DNA of 64,000 bases, from assembly GCF_026191635.1 (NCBI RefSeq), contig NZ_JAKRRW010000009.1:124001-188000 (forward strand), in the 5' to 3' direction. A model generated the notes under the pieces. It was not told the origin of the DNA, searched no databases, and worked only from the letters and a program-made list of their open reading frames with translations. Position numbers and translations under genes: made by a program. This stretch comes from Photobacterium obscurum. Lineage in GTDB: Bacteria; Pseudomonadota; Gammaproteobacteria; Enterobacterales; Vibrionaceae. Below, piece by piece: positions 51,022 through 61,142 of the stretch. How positions within the stretch are numbered: the stretch's first letter is position 1; each line of letters opens with the position of its first letter.

Positions 51022-51753
51022 TTAAATAACTTCGGGTGCAAAAAGGTAGCCCTCACCGTGAACGGTAATAAAGATCTTGGGGTTTTTGATACTCTCTTCC
51101 ATTTTGTTTCTAAGCCGGCGGATCAACACATCGATAGTGCGATCACTGGGCGTGTCTACTCGGTGAGAGATCAGGTTTAGAAGCCTGTCTCGGCCTAGCA
51201 CACGGTTGGGGTGGGTGATGAAAGCCACCAGCAATTCATATTCAGCTTTGGTGAGCTTGACCATTTCACTGCCTTTTAACAACTGGCGCTGGGCAACATC
51301 AAATTCAAAGTCCAAGAAGCAGAAACGACTGTCATCTTTTTCTAACTGTGACCAAGCCGCTTCAGCCTGATCCAAAGCATCTCGGGTAAGCTGGATACGC
51401 CATAATAAGTTTTTTGCACGAACGAGCAGTTCTCGTGGCTCAACAGGTTTAGTTACATAGTCATCGGCGCCCATTTCGAGCCCTAAAATTCGGTCAATGG
51501 GATCAGTGCGTCCGGTAACCATGATAATTGCAATGTCTGATGTGTTTCTTACCTCGCGGGTCAGTTGTATTCCGTCTTCGCCGGGCAAATTGATATCCAG
51601 CAGGATCAAATCAATTTTTTCTTTGCTTAGGATCTCTTTCATCACCGTTCCGTTATCAGCCTCGAAAACGGTGTGGCCAGCTTGGGCGAAGTGGCCCTTA
51701 ATTTTGATCCGAACAATTGGGTCGTCTTCTACAATCAAGATCTTATAAGTCAT
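51022..51753 (-). CDS. TorR-like OmpR-family response regulator
   Basis: A 243-residue regulator: receiver domain (1-~120; Asp53 in [11 protein letters not shown], Lys102 in [10 protein letters not shown]) and winged-helix DNA-binding domain (~145-240; [26 protein letters not shown]). It closely resembles E. coli TorR. The ATG at 51751-51753 (MTYKIL) has AGAGAAA upstream; an ATG seven codons earlier is possible. It is followed after four bases by the hybrid kinase. No torT, torS or torCAD genes are in the window, so its targets are unknown. Confidence 0.9.
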   Translation of the reverse strand: MTYKILIVEDDPIVRIKIKGHFAQAGHTVFEADNGTVMKEILSKEKIDLILLDINLPGEDGIQLTREVRNTSDIAIIMVTGRTDPIDRILGLEMGADDYVTKPVEPRELLVRAKNLLWRIQLTRDALDQAEAAWSQLEKDDSRFCFLDFEFDVAQRQLLKGSEMVKLTKAEYELLVAFITHPNRVLGRDRLLNLISHRVDTPSDRTIDVLIRRLRNKMEESIKNPKIFITVHGEGYLFAPEVI

Positions 51754-52145
51754 ATTTTCTCTGTATACAGCCATGTTTTACAGCAAGGGATAGCCCCAAA
51801 GATATTGCTTTCGTGCGCCGTACGTAGTGGTTCATTGTTATTCGTGATAGGAATAATAACACATATTAAATATGTCTATTGTTATCAAACACAAATGCAC
51901 GGCATAAAGGTGGAATATTTCGTTACTTACGAATAGTAAAACTTATAGATCAGATAGTTGCGATGCTCGTTTATTGCGCAATTTAACTAATGGCGTTCAA
52001 ATAGCACTCAAGTAAGGGGGGGGTAAGACCGGTGACAATATACGGATACCCAGAAGGTGGTATATTTAGTGAAGTTAACAAAAAAGCGGCTACCTTGAAG
52101 TAAGGTAGCCGCTATTGCCGTGTGTGTTGAGTAGGGGGGAGGGAA
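51754..52145. other. Intergenic region upstream of the regulator-kinase pair
   Basis: 392 bases containing the promoter of the response regulator gene and, at its far end, the terminator of the second chemoreceptor. A G7 run occurs near 52018-52023. No further gene was seen. Confidence 0.4.
52085..52113 (-). terminator. Terminator after the second chemoreceptor gene
   Basis: A perfect 12-bp GC-rich stem (52085-52096 with 52102-52113), 5-base loop, followed on the minus strand by a T6 run. Confidence 0.95.
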
Positions 52146-53834
52146 TTAGCTCGTTTTGAACTGGCCGACGAGTTGCTTCAGCTCGGTGCCTGCATGATTT
52201 AGCTCGCTGACAACCTGCTCGGAGCTACTGCTAGAGTGGATCAAGTCCGTTACGATGTCTTGAATGGCAACCATGTTACGGTTGATCTCATCGGTGACAG
52301 AACTCTGCTCGGTAGCCGCAGTGGCAATTTGGCTGGTCATGTCATTGATGGCTTCGACTGCGCCAGTCACTGAAGATAGGCTGTCAGTGATTGAGTTGGC
52401 TGCACCCACTGCTTCGTGACAGGTTGACTGGCTATGAGTCATCGATGAGACGGCTTGAGCAACTAAGGTATGAAGTTCGTCTAGCATCTCTTTGATCTCT
52501 TGAGTACTAGACTGAGTACGACTAGCCAGCCCGCGGACCTCGTCGGCAACCACAGCAAAGCCTCGGCCCTGTTCGCCGGCACGTGCTGCTTCGATAGCGG
52601 CGTTCAGTGCCAGCAGGTTAGTTTGCTCAGCAATTTCACCGATTACTTTCAGTACATTATCAATTTTCTGTGATTGCTGGTTTAGCGAATCAATATGCTG
52701 AGCGGCCTGATCGACCTCATCAACTAATGCCGTAATTGAAACAACAGAGGCATCTACCCGTTGCTGGGCAACATGGGAATCTCCGCTGGCATTGCTCGTT
52801 GCATTGGATACTTCATTTGCATTCATTGCGACTTCACTTGCTGCAGAGCTCATTTCAGTAACAGCCGTAACGATCTGCTCGGTTTCGTTATTGTGCTCTT
52901 GAAGCTGCTGCGTCAAGCGAATTGTCTGATCATGGATATTATTGGCAGCGCCACTAACATTGTCAGTAACATCAGAAACCTGGGTGATAATACCCTGTAG
53001 CTTGGCAACGAAACGGTTGAATGCATCACCAAGCTGCGCAATTTCATCATGACCATGAACATCTAGGCGGCGGGTTAAATCGCCTTCGCCATCAGCAATT
53101 TCATTCAGGGTGTCAGCCATATTTTGCACGGGGCGAGTCATGCGGTTAGCGACGTATAAGATAGAAATGATCGTTAATACAGCCAGTATCAGAGAGCTTA
53201 AGAAGACCAGCTCGAATCTTTCGTTCATACTCGCTAAAGCCTGCTTACGGTAAACATTGACTTCGGCATCAATATCATCAATGTATAAGCCGGTACCAAT
53301 GAACCATTGGCCATTGTTGACACTGGCAGAGTAGCTCAGCTTTGGCTGAGGTTGGCCTCCATTGCTCTTGGGGTAGCTGTAAGCCACAAACCCACCGCCA
53401 CCTTGAGCCGCGCGAATAAGCTCTTGGATATAGGCAACACCGTTTACATCGCGGAGGCTGATACGGCTTTGGCCATGGTTTTGTGGTGCGGTTGCATGAG
53501 CTTGGTTTACACCTTTCATATCATAAATGAAGAAGTAGCCAGACTGATCCTCTGCGAAACGAAGCGGCGTCAGTAGTGCGCGAATTTTCTCTAGTGCTAC
53601 TGCAGGGTTACTATTTTCGGCAATAATTCCGTCAACTGCGTACTTTGCGATGGTGGTGGCATCTTTCAGTTGATTTTTGCGTTCTAAAACCATTCCTTCC
53701 TTGTAATGGATGACCTCATCTTCCAAGGCTTTTTTCTCAAGGGTTACGACAATCCCTATCGCAACACTCATGATGACAAATACTGGCAACAAGCTAAGTA
53801 ATAGCAGCTTGCTTTTTAATTTTAGTTTTTTCAT
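52146..53834 (-). CDS. Methyl-accepting chemotaxis protein with single Cache sensor
   Basis: A 562-residue chemoreceptor: TM1 (~9-31), periplasmic single Cache domain (~35-195; [26 protein letters not shown]), TM2 (~208-228), HAMP (~229-282), and signalling domain (~283-562) with the tip [20 protein letters not shown]. The start is taken at the ATG at 53832-53834 ([10 protein letters not shown]), directly before TM1; an ATG 34 codons upstream gives a non-conserved tail. Its sensor is unrelated to the double-Cache receptor nearby. It has its own terminator. Confidence 0.9.
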   Translation of the reverse strand: MKKLKLKSKLLLLSLLPVFVIMSVAIGIVVTLEKKALEDEVIHYKEGMVLERKNQLKDATTIAKYAVDGIIAENSNPAVALEKIRALLTPLRFAEDQSGYFFIYDMKGVNQAHATAPQNHGQSRISLRDVNGVAYIQELIRAAQGGGGFVAYSYPKSNGGQPQPKLSYSASVNNGQWFIGTGLYIDDIDAEVNVYRKQALASMNERFELVFLSSLILAVLTIISILYVANRMTRPVQNMADTLNEIADGEGDLTRRLDVHGHDEIAQLGDAFNRFVAKLQGIITQVSDVTDNVSGAANNIHDQTIRLTQQLQEHNNETEQIVTAVTEMSSAASEVAMNANEVSNATSNASGDSHVAQQRVDASVVSITALVDEVDQAAQHIDSLNQQSQKIDNVLKVIGEIAEQTNLLALNAAIEAARAGEQGRGFAVVADEVRGLASRTQSSTQEIKEMLDELHTLVAQAVSSMTHSQSTCHEAVGAANSITDSLSSVTGAVEAINDMTSQIATAATEQSSVTDEINRNMVAIQDIVTDLIHSSSSSEQVVSELNHAGTELKQLVGQFKTS

Positions 53835-54029
53835 GACAACACGGACTCTTCTACATTCGTAATTATAATATTCGGGTTTTGCATCTTTCCCGCTTAATAT
53901 ATCGGCGTTAGGTATACAATCTTTATAGGGTGTCATGCTATTTGGACAGAGTGAGTGACAAAACTTGGTAGAAGCTCACATTTAGCGTGCTTAAGCAACA
54001 GTAAAAGCAAAGGATTGCAGGCAAAAAAA

Positions 54030-54058
54030 CGGTAAGCCATCACAATGATGACTTACCG
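54030..54058 (-). terminator. Terminator after the yidE gene
   Basis: CGGTAAG and CTTACCG (54030-54036 with 54052-54058) plus an inner ATCA/TGAT pairing; on the minus strand a T7 run follows. It begins 29 bases beyond the stop. Confidence 0.88.
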
Positions 54059-54087
54059 ATACTGCATTTCTTTTGGGGGCGGGAAGG

Positions 54088-55746
54088 CTACATCGTCCAG
54101 AGGAGTATGGCGAGTAACTGAGGAGACAAAATGCGTAAACACATAACCAGAGGGTAAACCGTTGCATAGGATAGCGCCGAAGCACCACTGGTTGCATGCA
54201 GGCCATTGGCAAAAGCAAGAGCCGGTGGATCGGTCATTGAGCCAGCCAGCATGCCGCAGATGGTGAGGTAGTTAAGTTGACCAAACAATCGAGCAATAAT
54301 ACCGACAGTGATTAAGGGGATACCGGTAATGAGTATCCCGTAGCCCATCCAGCTTAGTCCGTCGCCATTGACTAAGGTATCGACAAAACCGCCACCAGAC
54401 TTCAGGCCTACAACTGCGAGGAACAGGACAATACCGATTTCACGTAGGGCAAGGTTGGCACTTGGCGGCATAAACCAATACAGCTTGCCGATACTTCCGA
54501 TACGGGCGAGGATCAGCGCTACGATCAGCGGGCCACCCGCAAGGCCGAGTTTGATAGCAGCTGGAAAGCCGGGTAGGTAGAAGGGAATAGATCCCAGCAA
54601 TACTCCCAGTCCAATCCCTACGAATACCGGAAGCATCTGTACCTGTTGCAGTTTTTGATGGGCGTTGCCAACGATACCACTGACAGCCTCGATGGCTTCC
54701 TGACGGCCGACTAAATTTAAAATATCACCAAACTGCAGGGTAGATTGACTGGTTGGTACCAGCTCGACACCAGCACGGTTCAAGCGTGAGACGACCACAT
54801 CGTATTTCTCTTTTAAATCAAGATCGCGGATTTTTTTGCCCAAGACGATTTCGTTGGTGACAACCAGGCGTTGGACCCGAAGTTCCGTACCACGGGTAGA
54901 CAGTGAGGCATCAACTTCCTCCCCAATAACCAAACGTGCCTTTTCGAGCGCCGCTTTATCACCCACTAAATGCAGCAGATCATTGGTTTCGATATGCGTA
55001 TCTTGTTTTGGTACGTAGAGGTGGTTTTCACGCTTTAAACGCGAGCACACGATATCGCCTTCGGTAAGGGCCGGTACATCTTTAAGTTGCAATCCATTGA
55101 GGTTGGGATTTTTGACCGCAACATTGATGGTATGAAGGCTTTCTTTTTTATGGCCATTGTGAATTTCGAAGTCATCCGCTTCTTTGTCCACGTCAACGCG
55201 AAATGCCAACCGTAGAATCCACATGGTTAGTAAAATGCCACAAATGCCAAACGGATAGGCGACGGCATAACCCATACCGGTGAGATCGAGCATACCTTCC
55301 TGGGCACCTAACTCTGAAAGGATTTGTTGCCCGGCACCCAGCGAGGGGGTGTTGGTGACAGCACCGGAAAAGACCCCGAGAATAACGGGTAAAGGCACAT
55401 CAAAGATATGATAGAGGGCAATGGTTACTAGGCAGCCGAGCAAAACAATCAGCGCGGCAAAACCGTTAAGTTTCAGGCCTGAGCTTCTCAGGGAAGCAAA
55501 GAAACCCGGACCGACCTGGATACCGATGGTGTAGACAAAGAGGATAAGACCAAATTCTTGAATAAAGTGCAGGGTGTTTGAATCGAGAGCGATGCCCCAT
55601 GAGTCGGTAAAGTGACCCACGAAAATGCCGCCAAACAGCACTCCCCCGATCCCTAAACCGACGCCATAGATACGCCAATTCCCAATCCATAGCCCAAGCA
55701 CCGCTACCAACGCAAGAATGCTGATAGAGAGCGCAATGTCACTCAT
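54088..55746 (-). CDS. yidE: YidE-type AspT/YidE/YbjL antiporter-family transporter
   Basis: A 552-residue inner-membrane protein nearly colinear with E. coli Yid[15 protein letters not shown] at the start, five to six helices, two RCK_C (TrkA-C) cytoplasmic domains (~190-275 and 280-365; VICSRLKRE-like and [13 protein letters not shown]), then a second helical half ending in PQLLAILLW. Relatives include the aspartate:alanine exchanger AspT; the substrate of YidE is unknown. I use the ATG at 55744-55746 with AGGAGAC upstream; the 42 codons further upstream are not conserved. Confidence 0.9.
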   Translation of the reverse strand: MSDIALSISILALVAVLGLWIGNWRIYGVGLGIGGVLFGGIFVGHFTDSWGIALDSNTLHFIQEFGLILFVYTIGIQVGPGFFASLRSSGLKLNGFAALIVLLGCLVTIALYHIFDVPLPVILGVFSGAVTNTPSLGAGQQILSELGAQEGMLDLTGMGYAVAYPFGICGILLTMWILRLAFRVDVDKEADDFEIHNGHKKESLHTINVAVKNPNLNGLQLKDVPALTEGDIVCSRLKRENHLYVPKQDTHIETNDLLHLVGDKAALEKARLVIGEEVDASLSTRGTELRVQRLVVTNEIVLGKKIRDLDLKEKYDVVVSRLNRAGVELVPTSQSTLQFGDILNLVGRQEAIEAVSGIVGNAHQKLQQVQMLPVFVGIGLGVLLGSIPFYLPGFPAAIKLGLAGGPLIVALILARIGSIGKLYWFMPPSANLALREIGIVLFLAVVGLKSGGGFVDTLVNGDGLSWMGYGILITGIPLITVGIIARLFGQLNYLTICGMLAGSMTDPPALAFANGLHATSGASALSYATVYPLVMCLRILSPQLLAILLWTM

Positions 55747-56386
55747 GGTGAGTCTCCTAGTTAATAAAAATCTTTTTCCACCGATGATTGGAGTTACGAT
55801 CGCTAGATGCTCACTGGAGAGCGATGTTAGTAAACAGCATCGGTGTGTTGGCAACAATCCGTCGGACGGCATTGTGGCGCCAGGGGTAGGCGAATGAACT
55901 CAGTAAAGACTGATTTCGTAGCGGGTAACGAAAGGAGTGGTTAGGGAGTTTTGTCTACAGCTGGTGGAATCTCTTTGTATTCATATTTTCATAGCACATT
56001 GATAAGTTGAATAATTATCAATGTAGTATGCCCTGTTGGGATGTTGCCTTAACTTATTGAATATTAATACCTTAAATGGCATATGGATTTAAGAGGTGAT
56101 ATACAAAAGTGTGCAGTGCGCCTGAATAAAAAATGAGATAGATAAGCAGCTGTTAAATAAAGGTAACAATTGTGTGATAAATAAAGTTGCAATAAACAGC
56201 AGGTATCGGGAATATTTTTTAGGGGTGTTAGATAAACTCTATTAGTGGCATTACAAGTTAATACAAATCTGAATTTGTTTAATCACAGAGTTATGAATAA
56301 AATTTTTCTTTTGGGCTAGTTCCCCCTGCCATAGTAACTAATTTTAAGTTGCTTGCCGCATGAAATTTATATACGCGAGAGAGTTT
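55747..56386. other. Long intergenic region between divergent genes
   Basis: 640 AT-rich bases between yidE and a small membrane-protein gene. I see promoters' worth of space but no reliable motif, RNA gene or coding frame. Confidence 0.4.
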
Positions 56387-56650
56387 ATGTATCAAGAGGC
56401 CAGTAAGTCTCTTACAGACCAAAATTTAACTTTTCTGTTAAATCCATTTGAATATGAAGAGGTTAGGGAGAGTTTTGCTGTAAGAAAAAGTGAGGAATCC
56501 AAAAGCACTCTCTTGGAATACATTACTACGGAGCAGGTTACTTTTATGACTGGTTCGGTGTTTGGCCTATTATCTTTTTTTCTCATAGTATTATTAGTGA
56601 AAGAGAGTGTTGGCTCTTTAATCTCTTTATCTAAGTCGAGAAATAAATAA
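56387..56650 (+). CDS. Small hypothetical single-pass membrane protein
   Basis: An 87-residue protein with an acidic, soluble N-terminal half and one strong membrane helix (about 49-73, FGLLSFFLIVLLV), ending in a short basic tail. The ATG at 56387 has GAGAGAG upstream; an ATG nine codons earlier also opens the frame. Not recognised. The opposite strand has an equally long frame without these features. Confidence 0.45.
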   Translation: MYQEASKSLTDQNLTFLLNPFEYEEVRESFAVRKSEESKSTLLEYITTEQVTFMTGSVFGLLSFFLIVLLVKESVGSLISLSKSRNK

Positions 56651-56686
56651 AGCCCCATATCCAGTCTATCTCTAGCGCTATAAGAA

Positions 56687-56710
56687 AAAAGCCACCGGAA
56701 GGTAGCTTTT
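56687..56710. terminator. Bidirectional terminator
   Basis: AAAAGCCACC and GGTAGCTTTT (56687-56696 with 56701-56710) pair with one mismatch around a GGAA loop, flanked by A and T runs, between the small membrane-protein gene and nrdJb. Confidence 0.8.
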
Positions 56711-56738
56711 TATATTTCAAATTAGAGTGGATTGGCTA

Positions 56739-57425
56739 TTATCCGCACTTAGAGTCGCCGCAATTCAGGCAAGTCTGACAACCGTCTTTAACGATCACTG
56801 CCTTGTTGTGGCACTTGTAGCAAAGCGTTGCGCTCGGCGGAAAGTTACCTGTATCCTGTTCTTCTTCAGGCTTTGCTTCAAGCTCTGCTTTCTTGGCATC
56901 AAGGAAGGCCTGCTGATGTTCGTCGACTTCAGGTTTGCCTAGCATGCCAATTTCAGTTAGGTGTTGCTCGATCACGTTGCCGATTTCAGCAATAAGCGAA
57001 GGAACATACTTACCTTTGTTCCAGTAACCACCGCGGGGATCGAATACAGAGCGCAGCTCTTCAACGAGGAACGTACAATCACCACCTTTACGGAATACCG
57101 CCGACATAATACGTGTCAGCGCGACAATCCACTGGTAGTGCTCAAGGCTCTTTGAGTTGATAAACACTTCAAATGGACGGCGAACTTCATGCTCGGTTCC
57201 TTCGTTCAACACGACATCATTGATGGTGATGAACAGCGAGTGCTCAGAAATATGTTCCGGTGTCTTTAGCTTATAAGTTGTACCCAGCAGCTTCTCAGGT
57301 CGAGGCATGTCTTCATGCATGTGCACAACTTCAACTTCTGGTTGTGCCGGTTCAGGCTGCTGAACCTCTTGTTCCTGGCTTTTTACTTTGAAGCCAACAA
57401 TTTTGCTGTCAATTTTTTTGACCAT
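56739..57425 (-). CDS. nrdJb: Class II ribonucleotide reductase, small part NrdJb
   Basis: A 228-residue TSCPD-domain protein. The middle (~80-150; FEVFINSKSLEHYQW, IMSAVFRKGGDCTFLVEEL) is the TSCPD region and the C-terminus (CYKCHNKAVI ... CQTCLNCGDSKCG) is a zinc-binding cysteine cluster carrying the redox-active CxxC-like tail. In split class II reductases this protein joins NrdJa to make the working enzyme. It is 18 bases after nrdJa and ends the operon. Confidence 0.88.
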   Translation of the reverse strand: MVKKIDSKIVGFKVKSQEQEVQQPEPAQPEVEVVHMHEDMPRPEKLLGTTYKLKTPEHISEHSLFITINDVVLNEGTEHEVRRPFEVFINSKSLEHYQWIVALTRIMSAVFRKGGDCTFLVEELRSVFDPRGGYWNKGKYVPSLIAEIGNVIEQHLTEIGMLGKPEVDEHQQAFLDAKKAELEAKPEEEQDTGNFPPSATLCYKCHNKAVIVKDGCQTCLNCGDSKCG

Positions 57426-57443
57426 GATTAAATGACCTGTACC

Positions 57444-59594
57444 TTAAAATTTACCGTAGTAGCCTTCTTTCAGCGCGTCGTAAAGATTCGCTGCTGAATG
57501 GGTTTCGCCGTCGTATTCGATTTCTTCGTTGCCTTTGGCCTCGAATGTTGAGCCGTCTTCTAGCGTAAACACATATGTCGTGTTCTCCAGATCCTGCTCT
57601 TTAACCAATACGCCCTGGAAGACCTCAGGGTTAAAGCGGAACGTCGTACACCCTTTCAGACCTTTGTCATAGGCATCCATGTAGATGTCTTTGAAGTCTT
57701 CAAACGGGAAGTCCGTCGGCACGTTCGCTGTCTTTGAAATAGAAGAGTCGATCCAGCGCTGTGCCGCTGCCTGAACATCGACGTGTTGGGTTGGGGTGAC
57801 ATCATCGGCTGTGATGAAGTACTCCGGTAGTTTTGTGTCGTCGTCGGTGCTGTATGGCATCGCTTTATCGTTGATCAGCTCACGATATGCCAGCATTTCG
57901 TAGCTGTAGACATCAACACTTTCTTTTGATTTCTTACCAGTAACAATAACGTTACGGGTGTAATGGTGCGCAAAGCTAGGCTCGATACCGTTACTCGCGT
58001 TGTTCGCCAATGACAGTGAAATGGTGCCTGTTGGTGCAATCGAGCTATGGTGAGTAAAGCGGGCACCTTGCTTCGTTAGCGCTTCAACCAGCTCAGGCTC
58101 AACTTCGGCGACTTGCTGCATGTAGCGGCTGTATTTCGCATGAAGCACTTTACCTTTTACCTTGTCACCGATCTTGATACCGTCTTTGGCCATTTCCGGG
58201 CGAAGACGCATCATCTTGGCGGTGATCTCAAATTCTTCCTCCATGACTGGAGCGACGCCTTTCTCTTTGGCAAGGCTTAGCGCTTCTTTCCAGCCAGTAA
58301 TTGCCATTTCTTGCGCAATTTGTTCGGTGAAAGCAACCGATGCGGCGCTACCATACTTGTGCTTCAGCATGGTCGTGGTAGATCCGAGACCAAGGAAGCC
58401 CATGCCATGGCGGCGTTTGTGCTCGATTTCGTGGCGTTGTTTTTCAAGTGGTAGCTGATTGATTTCTACCACGTTGTCTAGCATACGGGTAAAAATAGCT
58501 ACAACGCGGCGATACGCATCCCAGTCAAAGTGTGCATTGTCCGTAAATGGTTCGCGTACAAACTTAGTCAGATTAACGGAGCCTAGCAGGCAAGCGCCAT
58601 ATGGAGGAAGTGGCTGTTCGCCACATGGGTTTGTTGCCCGGATTTCTTCGCAGAACCAGTTGTTGTTCATCTGGTTCACTTTGTCGATCAGAATAAAGCC
58701 CGGCTCCGCGTAGTCGTAAGTTGACGTCATAATGACGTTCCACAAGTTGCGAGCAGGCATGGTGCGGAATACCTTACATGCAACTCGACCTTCGCAGTCT
58801 TCAACTAAATCTTCTTTGGTTGGCCAATCTGCCCATACGATAGACTCGTCATTGTCCAGATCCAGCTTGTCTTGCTTGGCTTCTTTGGCTGTCACCGGGA
58901 AAATAAGCTGCCATTTGTTATCGTTTTTAACGGCTTCAATGAACTCTTCAGTGATCAGCAAAGAGAGATTGAACTGGCGTAGGCGGCCGTCTTCGCGCTT
59001 AGCACGGATGAAGTCGATAATGTCCGGGTGGCGGATATCCATTGTCCCCATCTGCGCGCCACGACGGCCACCGGCAGATGAAACGGTGAAGCACATCTTG
59101 TCATAGATATCCATGAACGAAAGAGGGCCGGATGTGTATGCACCAGCCCCTGAAACGAATGCTCCACGTGGGCGCAGGGTAGAGAAGTCGTAACCGATCC
59201 CACAGCCTGCTTTAAGCGTTAGGCCTGCTTCATGAACTTTGCCTAGAATGTCGTCCATTGAGTCTTGGATGGTGCCAGATACGGTACAGTTGATGGTCGA
59301 CGTAGCAGGTTTGTGCTCAAATGCGCCGGCATTGGAAGTGATACGGCCAGCCGGGATCGCACCGTTACGGAGGGCCCAGAGGAATTCGTTGTACCAGTGT
59401 TCTTTGACTTTATCTTTTTCTAAATCAGCTAACGCGCGAGCAACACGTTTGAAGGTATCGTCAAGCGTTACATCAATAGCTTCTCCATGCTTTGATTTAA
59501 GGCGATATTTGCTGTCCCAGATCTCCATAGAGGTCGATTGGTATGCAATATCGATTGCCTGAGATACTTCAGAAGCCGTTGGGGTTTTCGCCAT
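57444..59594 (-). CDS. nrdJa: Adenosylcobalamin-dependent ribonucleotide reductase, catalytic part NrdJa
   Basis: A 716-residue class II reductase core using coenzyme B12 to make a thiyl radical and reduce ribonucleotides to deoxyribonucleotides, with or without oxygen. Visible are AGCGIGYDFS, the active-site ATNPCGEQPL, and APTGTISL in the barrel. The usual C-terminal cysteine pair is absent, being supplied by NrdJb. AGGTG lies upstream of the ATG. Cobalamin is probably imported through BtuCD, encoded 33 kb away. Confidence 0.93.
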   Translation of the reverse strand: MAKTPTASEVSQAIDIAYQSTSMEIWDSKYRLKSKHGEAIDVTLDDTFKRVARALADLEKDKVKEHWYNEFLWALRNGAIPAGRITSNAGAFEHKPATSTINCTVSGTIQDSMDDILGKVHEAGLTLKAGCGIGYDFSTLRPRGAFVSGAGAYTSGPLSFMDIYDKMCFTVSSAGGRRGAQMGTMDIRHPDIIDFIRAKREDGRLRQFNLSLLITEEFIEAVKNDNKWQLIFPVTAKEAKQDKLDLDNDESIVWADWPTKEDLVEDCEGRVACKVFRTMPARNLWNVIMTSTYDYAEPGFILIDKVNQMNNNWFCEEIRATNPCGEQPLPPYGACLLGSVNLTKFVREPFTDNAHFDWDAYRRVVAIFTRMLDNVVEINQLPLEKQRHEIEHKRRHGMGFLGLGSTTTMLKHKYGSAASVAFTEQIAQEMAITGWKEALSLAKEKGVAPVMEEEFEITAKMMRLRPEMAKDGIKIGDKVKGKVLHAKYSRYMQQVAEVEPELVEALTKQGARFTHHSSIAPTGTISLSLANNASNGIEPSFAHHYTRNVIVTGKKSKESVDVYSYEMLAYRELINDKAMPYSTDDDTKLPEYFITADDVTPTQHVDVQAAAQRWIDSSISKTANVPTDFPFEDFKDIYMDAYDKGLKGCTTFRFNPEVFQGVLVKEQDLENTTYVFTLEDGSTFEAKGNEEIEYDGETHSAANLYDALKEGYYGKF

Positions 59595-59996
59595 TATGAA
59601 TGCACCTTAATGTTTGTCGTAGTTCCAGCACGTTTGATATAACCCGGAGTTAATAAAAAACTTGTTTTATATCTATACCACCTCAGTTGAGCAATTCAGT
59701 GATATGTTGTGGCAGGTAACTGATCAAACCACTATATATGATGATCTTCAAGTCTTGACAGCGACATTATCTATCCTAGTCTTAATTGCTCAGATTGATA
59801 GGTGAAAGGTTTGATTGCTAATTGTACCTGAATCCAATAGATGCTTAGTTAAGCTCCTGATAGCTGAAAGAGTGAGCGATTGGCATCAGTGATGGCAAAA
59901 AGTGCTTGTGCTGATCATCAGGATATGGATAATGCGCTTCGTCTTCAGAGAGTGTTTAGCCCAACACTTTCAAAATTGTTTCTTCGAAACATCAAA
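59595..59996. other. Promoter region of nrdJa and upstream region of tRNA-Cys
   Basis: 402 bases between divergent genes. CACTATATAT at 59730-59739 matches half of the NrdR consensus ACACTATATATAGTGT but I did not find the expected second box, so NrdR control is only a suggestion. Confidence 0.35.
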
Positions 59997-60070
59997 GGCG
60001 CGTTGGCAGAGTGGCTATGCAGCGGATTGCAAATCCGTGGACCTCGGTTCGACTCCGGGACGCGCCTCCA
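59997..60070 (+). tRNA. tRNA-Cys (anticodon GCA)
   Basis: A 74-base cloverleaf with acceptor stem GGCGCG/CGCGCC, anticodon arm with GCA at 60029-60031, T-loop GGTTCGACTCC and encoded CCA end. It differs from E. coli tRNA-Cys at few positions. It stands alone, with no neighbouring tRNAs. Confidence 0.97.
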
Positions 60071-60252
60071 TCATTTTCATCCCAATCATCCCAATCATCC
60101 TAATCTTGCATACCAGCTTTGCTTTCGCGTTAGTACCACACTATTTGTTTAATAGCTTATTTCCTATATCTGATTCCTATACTTATTCTTGTGGGATTAC
60201 TTAACGGTTAGCTGATTGTTGTGTGGGAAAGATACTGGGTGAGAAGGGCAAA

Positions 60253-60276
60253 ACAGCCCCGTACTTGCAGGGCTGT
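60253..60276 (-). terminator. Terminator after the DsbA-like gene
   Basis: ACAGCCC and GGGCTGT (60253-60259 with 60270-60276) form a perfect 7-bp stem with 10-base loop, followed on the minus strand by TTTTG; 20 bases beyond the stop. Confidence 0.82.
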
Positions 60277-60295
60277 AATGAATATAGTGATGTGC

Positions 60296-60916
60296 TTATT
60301 TGCTCTCAAGCTTAGATAGATAGCGGATGGTATTTGCCATATCCTCTAGGCTCTCATGAGCTTCTGTTTTAACGAGATACTTACCTTTAACCAGGAACGC
60401 TGGTACCGATGCAATTTGTGCGTTGTTAACAAGCGTTTCAGCTTCGCTAAGCTTTTTATATATAAGTTCGTGTTGCTCGTCGGTTAGCTCGTAAGGGCTT
60501 GCCATATTATGTTTTTTGAATATTTCAGTAAGCTGAGATTTTCGCTCTTCCTCAGTGACGTTGTCACCTTTTTCCTGCACGTAGGCAAACAGGGCTTCCA
60601 TGAGCTCAGTATCAGGAGAACCATCAGTTTGTATCGCTGCAGTATAGAAGATATATGCTGCAACTTGAGCGCTTTGGTTAAATGTTACATGGACTTTATC
60701 AATCTCGACTTCAGCTGCTTTTTTTATTTCGGGTAACATCGTTTCCATATTGCGGCAGTGGCCACAAGCCAGCGAGAAAACTTCGACGACATCGGCCGTG
60801 TTTTCTGTTGCTGTGGTGACGACGCTATATTTGTCGCCTTCTTTTGGTGTCGAGGCGTCATTACAACCTGCAAGAGCAAGTAGGGCAACGAATAATGGAA
60901 TAATTGATTTAAGCAT
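60296..60916 (-). CDS. DsbA-like thioredoxin-fold lipoprotein
   Basis: A 206-residue protein with a lipoprotein signal (LALAGC, lipidated Cys18) and a DsbA-family thioredoxin fold: active-site CGHC (51-54) in FSLACGHC, a helical insertion (~95-155) and the cis-proline in ASVPAF near 172. It should be anchored in the periplasm and oxidise or isomerise disulfides. It is shorter and more diverged than DsbA of Vibrio (TcpG), so I treat it as a second DsbA-like enzyme. It is divergent from yegD. Confidence 0.85.
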   Translation of the reverse strand: MLKSIIPLFVALLALAGCNDASTPKEGDKYSVVTTATENTADVVEVFSLACGHCRNMETMLPEIKKAAEVEIDKVHVTFNQSAQVAAYIFYTAAIQTDGSPDTELMEALFAYVQEKGDNVTEEERKSQLTEIFKKHNMASPYELTDEQHELIYKKLSEAETLVNNAQIASVPAFLVKGKYLVKTEAHESLEDMANTIRYLSKLESK

Positions 60917-61142
60917 GGTTCTACATATAAAAAGGAAAATAGAAGAACTAATTATGGATGATTATTGGGAAAAATTCGTGGTATTTAGTCAAAACTTACA
61001 TAGATTTACCGCCAAAGCCCTCGAACCCTAAAGCCGTTCAGGATATACGTTCAGTGAGAATTATTGGCCTGGTAGGCAAGGCGCTTGAACAATTATTTAT
61101 TTTCAGTATGATTGCCGGCCTTTTTCTGTGTGGAGGTACAGC

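Noticed and set aside
60074..60106. Short CCCAATCATC-like repeats after tRNA-Cys
   Set aside because: Only two or three imperfect units; too short to interpret, and not an attachment-site duplication of the tRNA end.
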